Assembly: GCA_000708835.1 (NCBI GenBank)
Contig: DF236974.1
Span: 50,626 to 114,625, forward strand
Direction: 5' to 3'
Source: Klebsormidium nitens
Lineage: Eukaryota; Streptophyta; Klebsormidiophyceae; Klebsormidiales; Klebsormidiaceae
DNA length: 64,000 bases
Position 1 is the first letter of the stretch. Every line of letters starts with the position of its first letter. The notes beneath the pieces are model-generated. The model worked only from the letters and a program-made list of their open reading frames with translations. It searched no databases and was not told the DNA's origin. This document shows positions 10,382-22,712 of this stretch, one piece after another. The position numbers and the translations under genes are program-made.

Positions 10382-13300
10382 ATGTTGCAATCGCAGGCCG
10401 CCAGTTGCCAGAGCCTGATCGGAACCTCCTGCCGCCGCATCTTCGCCAGCCGCTGCACCTCTGAGACTTCCAGCAGGGCATTCTCTGCGGCCCCGACCAG
10501 ATTCTTCAACAGCTCAGCTGCCCAGAAGCACCATTCTGTGCCCAGACACGTGGACGCTCTTTCCGCCAGCCAGAGCAGCTTCCGGGGGGTTCAGTTCTCG
10601 CCACTCGTCGCAATTGCAACCAGGAGACAGACAGCAGCTGCACAGCCCCGCGCAATGGCACCGACGGCAGACCTGGAGGTGTTCGGCAAGGCAGTGCCGT
10701 TTACGGGGCAGCCATCGGCGAGGAGAGGCGACTGTGAGTGCCATTACGTTTGTGCTTGGCTCTGATTGCAGTTCTGGTAGGGAGAATGTCATGGCCCTTG
10801 ATGCCTTCTGAAAACCAAGCAAGTTGCATGGATCGAGGCTGCTTTTCTTATCACCTTGCACAGACCACACTAATGGACGAAAGGAGTGGCAACCCATCTG
10901 AGCTGGAGGTTGCATGCATGTGCATGCATGTTTCAGAGCTGCCTGAAACAGGTCACTGTAGCCCACATTGGGTGCCAGGCTTGGTTGCCAAAGTTGGAGC
11001 TGGTGGTTGGATGCCCAGGAGGTTCTATTCAGAGGTTCACTCACACATCATGGTTCCAGCAAACAGTATGACAGTCTGCGGCTTTGCCTGCTTCAGGCCC
11101 CTTCTCGCAGCGCACATACCTGGACCTGGAGGAGAAGAAGCTCCAGTACAAGGGCACCTTTGTGCAGGAGGGAGAGAACGACTCCAAGCCAGACTGGTGA
11201 GATGGCGGTGTTTTTCATCTTGTGGGCAGTCCTTTCGAGAGGGACCCTTGCTTTACAATGTTCTTCCCACGCTACTTGTTTTTTCAACCTGGATCGGATG
11301 AAAACCTGCCTGCCAGTCTTCTCAGCTCCCGTGCCAGCTGTCTCTTAAACCACCTTTGGCAGTACTCTACTGGGTTGAAGTTTGAAAGATTACAGGAGTA
11401 CAAGGTTACGCGTGTTGGGGAATGCTGTCATCGTAAAAGATGGAGGATTTAGCAGCAACTTGGGACCGGATAATTTGTTCTCACGCAACTTTGGAACGTA
11501 TTGCAGGTTCATGAAGAACAACCCGAGCGGGCTGATGCCGGTGCTGCGCGACGGTGACCAGTGGATCCAGGACAGTGACAAGATCTTTGAGCACCTGGAG
11601 AGCAAGTTCCCCGAGCCGTCGCTCAAGCCCTCCGACTCCGCGAAAGAAGTGTAAGCAGTGGTCTCTTGGAACATGAGTTTTTGCTTGTAATGTGCATCTT
11701 CAAGTAATGCTTGACGAATAAAAACTCTGAAGTCTGAGAAAAGCAACGGTAGTCATGGTAGTTATAAGCTCCGCTAAAGCACAAGCTCCAAACCCAGGAA
11801 GGCACCTGCAAGCACCCCCTACCCACCCTAGTCGCCATCGTGCTAGTGCAGTCACCTCCTTTTATTATTAGTGTATTGTCGATTTTCTTGAGTTCGATAT
11901 CAAAAAAGGTGTGCAGTGGCCTTGCAGACTTCATCCCTTAAGGCCACAATCCGCTTAGCCCCAGCACATTGCAGACTTCGCTTGAGAACACTGATGCCCC
12001 AGTCCACGTGGGCACTGAGTACGATTCCTATTTCACCTTTTATCGGTCTTAAAACTAGTGTTTGGAGTACCTTGACTGGTCTGTACGAGCAACAAACAGT
12101 AGCTAAGCATAGTCCGAAGTGCTCAATTTTCGGCTTGCAGAGGCAAGGACATCTTCCCCAAGTTCATGGGCTGGCTCCAGGAGAAGGACCCAAAGGCGGC
12201 TGAGAAGAAGAGCGACTTCGAAGCTGAGCTGAAAAGCTTCGACCAGCACATCAAGCAAAATGTACGTGGCCTCCCGTCATGCGATTTCGTTCCCCTCAAC
12301 TTTTTAGCCGGGCTGCATTGTACAAGTCCTGGACTTCAGATGCTGATTGCAAGCTACCTTATCCATTGCGTGCCGACGAAACTTTCGCTGGGCGTTTGAA
12401 ACTTTACGGACAACAGGTCAGTTTCGGGGGTTCTGGCGAAACTGTTTATTTGCTGCGAATGGGTCCACAGCACGAGACGAGTCTGTTGTCTCCAACGGGC
12501 TCGACGAATCGGGTGTGCATCGAAGTACTCGTAAGCCGCCGACAACCATCTTGATCCGCTGATATCTAACTTCAGATTCCCTCGCACCTAGTAGCCTCTT
12601 CGGAAATGACCAATTTCCCACGCCCAGCCCATACGGTTCCTGATGATAGCTTTTGCTTTTGGTGAGCAGGGTCCGTACATTGACGGCGACAAGATGACGG
12701 ACGCCGACCTCTCCGTGTCGCCTAAGCTGTTGCACGCACGTGTTGCCCTCAAGTACTGGTGAGTCTGTTCATGCGCCCCATTTCCGTTCCTTGTTCAACC
12801 ATCTGATGGACGTCTGCCCAGTTGCCGGACCTCGACGATCTGAATTGGTCGAATATTGCCATTGTTGATGGGCGAGTACCCACCTGTGGTTTCCCGTTTG
12901 ACGCTTGCTGTACCTGAAGACGACACTGAAGAGAGAGAATGCGTAGTTACATTTACCTACTTCCGGGACGGGTCTTGCGTCTCCCGTCTGCACTGCTTAC
13001 GACTCTACTTGATGAACGAAAGTGTTCGGACTTATTTTGACCAATAATGGACACACTAAGATAATCCTCCCGCTTCATTCCATTTCGTTTGGATGACGTA
13101 CCGTGATTCCTTGGTCTTCCCATCGTGAGGCACCCTCTTCCCTTCAAACTCGCGTGATCGCTTCATTGGTCAAGGGTATCTATCACGGGGCGTGAGTTTG
13201 GAAAGTTCCGTGAGCACATGGATTGCTTTTTTGATCAGGTTGCTTTTCTAGACTTCGTGTTTGCTTACTTTCGCTCTTCGAAGACATGTCAAGGAGCTGC

Positions 13301-13774
13301 CGCCGCCTCCCTGTATCCTTATCTGATCGACGTTGACCTTTTGTCTTGCACAGGTACGACTACGAGTTTCCCGCCGAACTGACCGCTGTCAGAGATTACA
13401 TGCACGTGAGTGTTTCAATCCTGGTGTTGCTTTGTGTCTTTCAATCGAGCAGTACAACTGGGCCCTGTCTAGTTGTCCTGAGAGAGAAACTTCAAAACGC
13501 CAAGCCTGTATCCATTGGATTTGATTGCCGAGCCGTTTGCAACTTGCAAAGCAACGGGCGGTGTCGAACTGTTTGCGCCAAGCATTACAAAACTTTCAAA
13601 GTTCGAGAGCTTACTCAGTTCAGAAGAGCCGTGTCCAGTGACGTTAATCTTCTCATGCAGCGGATGGAGGAGCGCCCGTCTTTCCAGAAGACGCGGCCGA
13701 CCGACGACCTCATCATCCAGGGGTGGGGCATGAAGTGCGAGCTGAAGAGCACGCCCGCGGCCGCGGGAGCGTGA
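10382..13774 (+). CDS. DHAR: Dehydroascorbate reductase, GST superfamily, with transit peptide
   Basis: Uses glutathione to reduce dehydroascorbate to ascorbate in the ascorbate-glutathione cycle. Seven exons: 10382-10733, 11097-11196, 11507-11650, 12141-12261, 12670-12758, 13354-13405, 13661-13774, totalling 323 aa. The first roughly 95 residues are rich in Ser, Arg and Ala and look like a plastid or mitochondrial targeting leader; the DHAR body follows. The active-site motif CPFSQRTYLDLEEKK is split by intron 1 within the Cys codon. Then come the thioredoxin-fold segment NNPSGLMPVL and QDSDKIFEHLESKFPEPSL, and the helical GST C-domain including GPYIDGDKMTDADLSVSPKL and the family ending. 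All junctions keep frame with GT-AG sites. The tail after LIIQGWGMK is slightly extended and Ala-rich. Identification as DHAR rather than another GST class rests on CPFSQ and the ADLSVSPKL segment. Confidence 0.92.
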
Positions 13775-14899
13775 TCCGTGTCAAAGTTTCAGGATTGTGT
13801 GCCTCGTGAGAAGATTGATTGTCAAGAATCTGTATCTTGACTTTTTTGTCAAAATTGAGTCAGCCTTTTGTAAGGTACGTCAGATTGACCAAGGAAAGTT
13901 CGTGAGCGGGGTGGAGACTTCATTTTTGGAGAATAAGACTCCGGCTTTCCTACCATGTTAGCTGGAAGAGCTTAATCCTTGAGCACCTTTGTCCTCGTGA
14001 TGTTGTGACGTTTCGTACACCGATAGGTATTTCGCTAGCGTGCTGCAATTTGCCTTTATTGTAACTCCATGTTGGCCGGAAGAGTTTTATTCTTATGTAC
14101 CTTTGGATCCTCGCGTGAGGTTGTGAATTTTCGTACACCTTAATAATTCGCTAGCCGTTCTGCAGTTTATCCTCAAATGGTATATAATTGCTCTTCGGAG
14201 TTTACAATTAAGCATGGTACATCGATCGGTACGCGGTAGGTCAATGATCAGCACACATTGATGCAGACAGTACCGTCGCATATGAATATGTCATTGAACG
14301 TATGTTACTTACGTACGTTGAAGTTTTACATACAATTGAAGTTTGCATCTTTGTACGCGGCTTCATACAATCTGATGCAGCCGGCTCTGTACACATCCGG
14401 CTTCATCCGCAACTTGACCGTGAAGAAATTTGGCAGACAATTATGCACCTTAAACCTTGAGACACGTATGCTTCTACGAAGCGGTTTGAATGTCCAAACC
14501 TTATCAACCAATGATATGGTGCATATTAGTAGTGCGTGATCATTCTGATACATTCAATCAAAATTGAACTGGTGTTCTATACAAATACCCGGCACGCTTT
14601 CTAGCTACGCCTCTAACTGCAGGGCACGTGTACACATTAAATGCAAAACAGTCGCAGCGATCGTTGATGTGTTCGGCCTATGCTCACTGATGCAATGCAT
14701 GACGTCAATACACTTTTATACTTCGACCAATAGCATTGTTGATATACAAACAAACATACAAAAACAAACAGAATAAGGTGGTCATTAATTGCTTTCTTGA
14801 GCAGCCATGCACCTGAGACTGAATGAAGTTTATAAGAAATTTGCAAAGACAGGTTACCTTGACAGACTCAATGTGACATTAACGTACATAGAATCACGA
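13775..14899. other. AT-rich intergenic region between convergent DHAR and transporter genes
   Basis: Both flanking genes end here. It holds 3' UTRs and a decayed tandem duplication of about 114 bp (13953-14180). No gene is recognised; short open frames are AT-rich and without motifs. Confidence 0.5.
13953..14180. repeat. Two-copy degenerate tandem repeat, period 114 bp
   Basis: Copies begin at 13953 and 14067, each with ccatgtt. Shared blocks in the same order include ggaagag, cacctttg or tacctttg, ttcgtacacc, and ttcgctag followed by ctgca. They differ at many positions and by small indels, so the duplication is old. It lies just past the DHAR stop codon. Confidence 0.75.
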
Positions 14900-17800
14900 T
14901 CATGGTGACTTCCGTTCTCGTCTACCAAGGACAGGAGGGTCTAGTATTGAATGATCAGCGGCAACGACGGGCAGTTTCCGGTAAGCCGGCCCGTCCAGTC
15001 GGTCGGCCTCGTTGCGGCCCCACGTCACCAGGAAGAGACCCGACAGGATGAGTACCCCACCCAGGATGCTGCGGAAGGACAATGAAACATGCTGTCAGTG
15101 TGTGCTGGACCTGACGCAATATATAAGGAAGACTTCATGGACGCGAGGAGAGAACTGAAGGCCGCTGCGCTTGGTGGGTTGAAACCATGGATGCAGTCAA
15201 CGTCTAGTCCAAGTAGCAAGGGACAACCTGCAGTCGATCAGAAAACGATCAGACGACTCCGTTCCAGGCCAGCTCCACGAGACGAGCTCTTGCGGCCATT
15301 TCGAGACGAGCTAACGAGCCTTATCTTCACATCCTTTCGACCGCATAGTGAAGCGGGACAAGAGACCGCGAAGATCCGGACCCAAAGAAGGCCGCTGCAC
15401 TACCTCCTCGGCAGACTGTAATGCTGATCGAGAAGACGGCTTTCGAAGAAATCGCGACAACAATCGAAGGATCGAGGACCGAGGAGCTAGCCATTCTAAG
15501 ACGGCCGCTGCGATCATCTCCCCAGGTAGGTGGCACTCCCGAGAAGGGGGATGGCTCCACCGCTGACTTGGAACCGACTACAAGTCCGAGACGGCCGCTG
15601 TGCTCACCTCCCCAGGTAGATGGTGCTGTTGAGGAAGAGGCGCGAGAGGAGCGCGGACGCGAGCGGTTGGAGGGGCAGGTACATGGCCACGATCGCGGGC
15701 CCGACGCACTTGTTGGCCCACGACATGAGGCCGTAGTTTACAGCGGAGGCGATGATGCCCTGCGAGAAAACAAGAGCGCGGCTTTGAGAAAAAGGTTAGG
15801 AAACTTAGAAAGAAGTGTGGGGATGCTCGAGTTGGCCCACACCATAAGGCCGTGGTTTACAGCGAAGGCGACGATGCTCTATGGAAACATGGGAGAGCAT
15901 CCGTCAAAAGAGAACCAAAAGGCTTGTTGATGGTCTCTTGCAGCAAGGCAGGCATGCGGATGCCCGTAATGGCCCGCGTTAAGGGGCCGTTGAAGTCTGC
16001 AGCCGAGGCCATGACGCCCTTTGGAGTTCGTGATAGAGGCGGCCGAGCGGTGCCAAACCAGAATGTGATGCCTCTTGTGCTGGACCAAGGCGTGCAGAGC
16101 GAAACGCGGCGATGATGTAACATAGAAGGTGTCGAGCATGGGTGTGACGTAGAGTAGAGCAGCTACGCCCCTTTCAACCAAGCACAGAAACACTCCTGCA
16201 TTGTATGCAGATCCATCTGCTAGCAGTCGGCCGCATGCCCTCGACGGCATGATGTCGAAGTTAACAGGGGGTGAGTTCTGCGCCGAAACACCCGCAATCC
16301 GTGCAGTTGTGAATAACAATTTGTCTTTCAATCGCAACGACAGTTTTACGATAGTGTAGGCACTCACTCCGTACAGGACCGCTCCAATCTGCGATCCAGT
16401 GAGCACCCAGGCCGCGCGGGTGTCCACGAAGAGCAGCGCGCAGAGCAGCATGAGCAGGGCCCCGAAGAAGTAGGCCAACGCAGTGACGGACAGCGGGGCG
16501 GGGTAGCGCTGCAGCACGGGGGACTGCAGAAAGGAAGAAGCGCAGCGGGGGTTCACTAAGCTCTGCGGCCAAGAGTGAAACAGGTTGGCTGGTCGAGTCC
16601 TTGGTTTCGAAGGGCAACTGATCAGCCGAGGAGCTCTGTTGACACAGATTGGACAACCATAAACTCTGATAGTGATAAGGACCTTAAGGTACTGAAAGGT
16701 CTAGTTCCTCGGTTTTAATCAACAACGAAACCCCTAAGGACAAAATGACATGCTCCACACCCGAACCCACCCTAACCACCAAAGTAACCCCACCCGCCCT
16801 CCTGTAACTTAAGTTCCTTGTTACTTTCAACCTTTGTCCCCGATCAGATTGGGGCCTCCAGGTACAACCGGAAGACCAACTAGACGGTCTCGAAATGAGA
16901 CGGTGTCCTGTGCCAGTCGTTCACAGGGACAAGGAATCATAGGAATCATAGAGTCTGCGATTACCTTGTTTCCAAAGGCGGCTGGGACCAAAAAATCTCA
17001 TGAGACTGCATGATAACGACTTTCTGTTCTTCCATCCGTATCTCTGAGCTGCCCCTACGTGTAGTCCGCCGAACCGATGCAAGAAAGCGGGAAACAGCCC
17101 TGCCACGTTCCACGAATCGACAATCATTCGTACTTACATGGAAAGCTTTTCGACCATTCCGGACAGCCGTCTCAGTGTATCATCTTCTTCTACCAGACAG
17201 TCGTTAACCCGTGACACTCCCAACATTGGGGTCGCTCCAATCGATGCTACTGAACGTCCGCAAAGCCTGTGACATAAGCATCCTACTCGCCGACATGGCG
17301 TCACGCCCAAACCACCCCAAAAGCAATCGTGTGGCACCGACCGCAAGTTTAACGTCCCTGGAAGAACGACAAAGGCCGCACGATTGTAAAACGCCAAAAA
17401 CTGAAGGGCCTCACCTGTACTGCTATGTAAACCGACATGGATATGCAGTTGCCAATGAGGCAAACAACCCCCAAATGCCACCAGCTCATCCCATAGCTAG
17501 CCAAACTGCGCCCCACATATGAAACGTCCTCTGACACCACCAAAGCAGAGCGGCCTGCCGCTTGCAGGCCGTTTGCCTCGTCGGTGCCAAAGACGGGGGC
17601 GCCCCGGTAGATTGCCATCAAAAGGGCGCCCGAAACGCAGGCGAGCACGCCTGCGACTTTGGCCTGGCCGTCTTTTCGGCGGAGGAAGACGGTCTCAGCC
17701 CTGCGGTGAAGACGAAGGAGTTAGACTTCAACGTCAAATGCTTTCGTTCGACTTCCGTCCCTCTCAAAGAGGCTTATCTGATTGGATGCAAGAACAAGAA

Positions 17801-19119
17801 TGCAATCAGTGATAAACATGTACAGCTGATTGAGTTTTTTTGAGTTGGGAATCCTCGATCTGCAAGAGACAGGGCAAAGAGAGCCCACGGTGCGGGACGC
17901 ACGATGGATACATTCAGTAGATCCTGTCAGAGGGTGAGCGTTTCCAGGCCACTATTAGCAGTCAGAAACCAGCTAGCAAAACAGAACCTGAATCGGTAAA
18001 TGTTTCACAAAACTCACCCAGAAACAATGGCGAGTAGGAATGTCAAGACCGGGATGGATGGTTGCATCGCTGCCGCGTACATTGGAGAAGTATAGTTGAG
18101 CCCAAACATGAAGAGGAGCTGGTTGCCTAGGATCCTGCAAGGAGGGGCAATTCAAAATAGTCAATCACGTCCACTACAAGGCACCAAGAGATTGGCTTGT
18201 TTTGATCCATTGCACTCACTACTCAAAGCCTTGGCAGCAGTACGACAGTGCTGTGGACTTGACCACTTCCATCAGGTTTCTTTGGCAGCGGGGATTGGGG
18301 AGCTGCTGACAGATTGACAGTACTGGCAATTGGCCTTCAAGGCCTCAAAGAGAAGCTGGCCCCTTAAATCCACCTCAAGTGTTCTGGTTTTCTGTGAGTC
18401 TCACATTCAGAACTCACCCCGTCATGCCGAGCAGTATAAATGATGCCAGAAGCCCCCTCGTCATTGGAGGCCGGCGGCCCCGCTCGCCAAAGAACGCCAC
18501 CGGCGCAAGAATTGCCAGCGCAATGATGTCTCGGAGAGCGCAGAAAACGAACTGGTTGACGCCGCCTTTGAGCGCCACTTTGACAACCACATGGTAGCCT
18601 CCATAAGCCACCTGGCCAAGGCACTCGAGGAACATCAGATCTTAAGCTGCCACAATGAGATAGTAAGAAAGAGTTGCTAGTATTGACCTTTGTCATTTCT
18701 CAGAGACTGGAGGCAAACGGACAATACTGAATTAGAAAAACATACGTATCAAGTGTTGGTGTTCAACTCTCTCGGCCAAGGCATGCCGCTCTCAGCTACA
18801 TGGTGATACCAACTTTCACCCGGCCAAAGAGACTTCAAAGAACCTTGCGTAACATAATTTGCCAGGTGTCAAAAGTAATAGCACCAACCTGGACGAAGAC
18901 GAGTGCAATATGCACCAACCCAGTGCTTCCCGCCATTTTCCCCAACACTGAGTTACTCCAGAGGTTCAGAAATGGGGCAATGAGGCCCTTTAAGGCCCCT
19001 GTCGCTACAGCCTTCTCATCTGCGCCCATATGGGGCAAAGTCCCCCAACTCGAGCTTGATCGGATCCTCCGCAACCCGGGAGATCCCTGCCCGGGGGCTA
19101 TAGCCTCAGCGGCAAGCAT
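14900..19119 (-). CDS. WAT1-related / EamA-family (drug/metabolite) transporter
   Basis: A ten-helix drug/metabolite-superfamily exporter of the plant WAT1 type; the substrate (for example auxin or an amino acid) cannot be read from sequence. Seven exons: 19119-18889, 18611-18418, 18134-18018, 17700-17415, 16523-16368, 15759-15608, 15068-14900, giving 434 aa. Exon 1 ends VHIALVFVQ and exon 2 begins [14 protein letters not shown], together rebuilding the family's first helix. Further signatures are [96 protein letters not shown] and [16 protein letters not shown]. The start is uncertain: the Met at 19119 gives a roughly 60-residue extension, and an internal Met just before [11 protein letters not shown] would match usual plant lengths. 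Introns 5 and 6 hold decayed copies of the edges of exon 6. Confidence 0.88.
15150..15540 (-). repeat. Decayed copies of the exon 6 3' end and donor inside intron 6
   Basis: The true exon 6 end with its donor reads, on the plus strand, acggccgctg then a gap then ctccccaggtagatgg (15591-15620). A close copy sits at 15501-15532 (spacing 90), with weaker ones centred on gccgctgc at 15391 and 15161. The order of blocks is kept. Confidence 0.65.
15835..16025 (-). repeat. Decayed copies of the exon 6 5' end and acceptor inside intron 5
   Basis: The true exon 6 start (near 15711-15765) contains ggcccac, gaggccgtagtttacagcg and gatgatgccctg on the plus strand. A clear copy occupies 15835-15885 (ggcccac, aaggccgtggtttacagcg, gacgatgctct), shifted by about 119 bp, and a weaker one ends at 16020 (gccgaggcc, catgacgccct), shifted about 140 bp further. 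Confidence 0.7.
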
Positions 19120-20150
19120 GGAATCTCATCATAGTGGTCTGAAGGCATCTAGAGAAGGGCAATCAGAGTCCGTCGCATGCAAACGTTGACCATTGCATCT
19201 TCCATGGTGCGACACGGCCTAGTGTGTAGATCGCTCCCGTTCCACTCTGAGCCTCAGGATCTCATTCAATTGTTCTCAACGTCAGGGATGCTTCCACTGC
19301 CAGCGTCACGAGGAACCATTTTCCCTTCAAGTTCAACAATGCAATGTGCATTTCGATGCAGTCCAATAATAATAATGCAATAATGCAGTCCCCCTCATTC
19401 TGCTCGTGAAAGCGCGCGCGCGACGGGCCTTACATTCGGCGCTGACGGACATGCTTTTAAAATTGAACCAGTGGGCGTGCCGGTCAGCTAGCCTGCATCG
19501 GTGTGCCAGAAAGAGTAGTGCACATTCGGCGACTGCAACGGCAGGAAAGCCAGCTTTGTTGTCGCTGATCACGATGCCGCATGGGTGACCTTGACCAGTC
19601 CTGTGGTTCCGAACCTCCTAATCAAAGGCTACAGCAGCAGGAGCAGCAGCCTCAGCAGCTGGTCACTTTCTACGAGGCTATTCGCTGGGCGGCCCTTCAC
19701 AGGCCCTGCGGGCTAGACTTTGCTTGTGGATACCTGGATAAACAAGCAAGTCTGGGCAAGTCGAAAAGAACCAATTACCTAATCTAAGAATGTGACAGGA
19801 ACATAGCGCTTGATTAACTATTTCGAACGTCAGCTCGGAAAAGGACACTGCGGAACATGGCAAAGGATGCACGGCTTTCACGCTGATCGGATCATCATCC
19901 AAGCTGCACTTTGCTGCTAGACGATGAGCCCAATCAGCTGATCAGCTCAATGAACCAGCGGGCCCGACTCAGCTCTGGTCTCCCTTTTCCCCTTTGTGCT
20001 GTGCTCCGTCTTGTGAGTGTATCCCAATCATGAGGCTGCAACCAGAGCGGGCGGCTCTGGCAGCATCCTTGAGAAGACTTAAAGCTTGGCAGAAGACTTA
20101 AAGCTTAGAATCTAAATGCGCAGTAGAGGTGGCAACTGAAGAGGGCAGTC
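19120..20150. other. Divergent intergenic region between transporter and dynein light chain
   Basis: Both flanking genes are transcribed away from this interval, so it should contain two promoters. I see no gene. Near its right end (20072-20106) is a 16-bp direct repeat. Confidence 0.45.
20072..20106 (+). repeat. 16-bp direct repeat upstream of the dynein light chain start
   Basis: The sequence agaagacttaaagctt occurs at 20072-20087 and again at 20091-20106, three bases apart, about 45 bp before the start codon at 20151. It may be a 5' UTR or promoter element; function is unknown. Confidence 0.7.
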
Positions 20151-21423
20151 ATGGGGCCTCCTGCCATGGATCCTGAGAAGACCAGAGATGAAGCTGATGC
20201 CACCAATGCACCAGCCAGCCAGCCACGTCCCATTCAAATTGTCACAAGCACTATGGCCAGGGAATTTGAAAAGAGCGCAACTGAGATAGCTGCATCGGTG
20301 AGTATCCTTTGCAACATCTCAAAATATCTATAGAGTAGTAGTGATCTAGCAACTTGACCAACGAGCTGCAGAAAGGGTCCAAAGATACGCTGCAGCTGTT
20401 ATTTGGGCTCTTTAAGGCCAAAAAAGAAGTTACAAAGTATCGACCCTGCGATTCGACCCTGATAGCCCTTTCAGGAATCAGTACCTTCATTCCAACTTTG
20501 TGACCAATGTCAAATTGAAAGAAAGACATCTTTTGAAGACCCCTTTGGAATCTGCATCAGTACATTGTATTCTTTGAGAATGCACCTCCCCCCCATGCTT
20601 CTGAAGATTGCTTTATATTGACTCCAAGTCCTGCCATCGGGATGAATCTATGGTGTTCCGCACTCAATTCTTGGCCACAGAAACTTGTAGGCCTGTTATG
20701 AGAGTTCATTGCAAAGCTGTGCGTGTGAGTTACGGGAGTTTTTTCCTTAAAAACTCTGTTAAGTTGCCGCCTCTGGTACACATTGCTGGGAATTCCGGGC
20801 ACACTTTTCATCACAAAATGTTTGTGGATGCATATTATTCTCAAGCTTGATTTGGAAAGCGGAGCAGAGAAAGTTGTGGGAGCTGAATGAATGCCTGTTG
20901 TTGAACCGTGTGCCTGTTGGGCACACGACGGGGACTAGATTCCTGAGGACCTACTTCAAGTGGATGTAAGCCCCGAGAACCTTAGTATCACCACTTGGAA
21001 AAGAGAAATTCATTTCTTACTCAGGGTTCTGCTTTCCCACAGCAACCCAGCAGAGGCCTCGTCCTTCTTTCAAGAATTGAAGCAGGAACCACTTTCTTTT
21101 GAACTGCTTTTCTGCAAATGAAACGAGAACCTCAGGGAGTTTGGTCACGCTTGACACCCCCATACGTTCGGCAGGCGTTCGACTACTACAAGCAGCCCAA
21201 GGACGTGGCGACGTACATCAAGAAGGAGTTCGACAAGCGCTACCCGAGCGACGGCAAGGCCACCAGCGGGGTGTACCACTGCATCGTGGGCCGCAACTTT
21301 GCAGCGAGCGTGAGCTATGAGACGCGCTTCTTCCTGCACTTCCGGGTAGGGCAGGAGAACGTCATCATCTTCAAGAGCAAGGATAGCCCCTTCGACACCG
21401 ACCAGGTCGACCTCAACAAGTAG
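20151..21423 (+). CDS. Dynein light chain, LC8 (DYNLL) family
   Basis: LC8 proteins are small dimeric hubs, part of dynein motors and also binding many other partners through short linear motifs. Two exons, 20151-20297 and 21175-21423, join in frame (donor after GAAATAGCTGCATCG-like codons for EIAAS) to 131 aa. The LC8 fold is visible: EKSATEIAAS|AFDYYKQPKDVATYIKKEFDKRY, then YHCIVGRNFAASVSYETRFFLHFRVGQENVIIFKS. Two features are unusual: an N-terminal extension of about 35 residues rich in Pro, Ala and Thr, and an insertion DGKATSG where LC8 normally runs directly from the Lys/Tyr turn into the conserved strand. There is also a charged C-terminal tail past FKS. Family assignment is firm; a motor role is inferred only. 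Confidence 0.9.
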
Positions 21424-22712
21424 AGGGACCATGCAAAATTGAAGCTTGGGATCTGTCGTAGGAGTCGCTCTGAGTAGACTACGGATGTTAGACGATGGGT
21501 TAGACCATGCGGAAGACGCCAGATGTGCAAATGATGCGTCACGTTCAGGTATTCCTTTCTGGTGAATGCAAAGCGGATCGGCGCCCGTATTTCGTGCGAG
21601 GTTGTTCTCATGATTGAGATGCAAGATAAGACGGTGATCTGTTGCTCCGGCCTCTCTCGGTGCCACTCCTAGACATGTTGCTCTGCTCCGAGGGAGGCCA
21701 CGACTCTGGCCGAAAAGTGGCTGGTCGTCTGATACCTAAGGTCTGGGGTAAGGCCAATGTCATGAAGACTGACGTTGCCTCGCGGGGGCTTTAAGGTTCG
21801 AGATTGACCTCTTGTTCCAAGAAACTCGAAAGAAAGGAGTCAAGCGTGAATTTTAACCTTAGCAGCCTCGACCGTAGCGCATAACCGTGTCTCGACTAGC
21901 TTCGCAGATTTTGTGTAGAGTGTAGTTGTTTTCCCATAATGCTACGTACACATCGAAACGTCGCGCAAACGAGCATATGCCTAGCATATGTCTGCATTGG
22001 ACGCGTCCAGCTGAACGCTTCGAGCTCTCTACGCGTGTATCACAAGTAGATCCCGTAAGTTGAGGGGCCTTCATCATGCGATAGTATACAGATCGAGTTT
22101 ATTATAATCTCTGGAGATTTCTCCGTGGTCGGGTGTAAGTACGTTGCATCAATTAACTTGCGCGTGCCGCATGAGTATTATAAAATCATGTGAAATCCAA
22201 TCTGCATGCCGATCGAAGCAAGTCCCTAAATGTTGCAGATCATGCCAGCATGCGGCCAGCGTCATTGCGCCCACGTTAACAACACATGCGCACATGCGAT
22301 CGTCGCTTGCCACTGAGCGTACACACAGCTAAAGCACTTCGAATCCGAAACTCCGAGTCGCTCGTTTTTCAGTAATATACCGTACATGCGCTCATGAGCT
22401 TATGACGCTGCACACGTGAGTCATTCGCTCATGGTCACTGACTGACATGAAGCTTAAGCGCTTTCGCCAAGTCAAGAAATAGAGATGCGCAAACTTAATA
22501 AGCATCCTTGGGCCGCCATACGAAGGGTTTTAGGGCTTCGTATGGCGGCCCTTCGCTCGTGTCCAGACTGCTGCCTTACGGTCACTTCACGTTCAGGACG
22601 GCTGCAAAGCCTAGACTTGCACAAGCGAAGGGCCTTTTTCGATGGGGTCTGCATGCCGCCGACAGCAGGCCAAGCTCGCCCTGGAGTCCACTTCGAGCAG
22701 AGTAAGACGCTA
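21424..22712. other. Intergenic between convergent dynein light chain and KRI1 genes
   Basis: Contains the 3' flanks of two genes facing each other. Short open frames have no recognisable domain. I see no RNA gene by eye. Confidence 0.45.
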
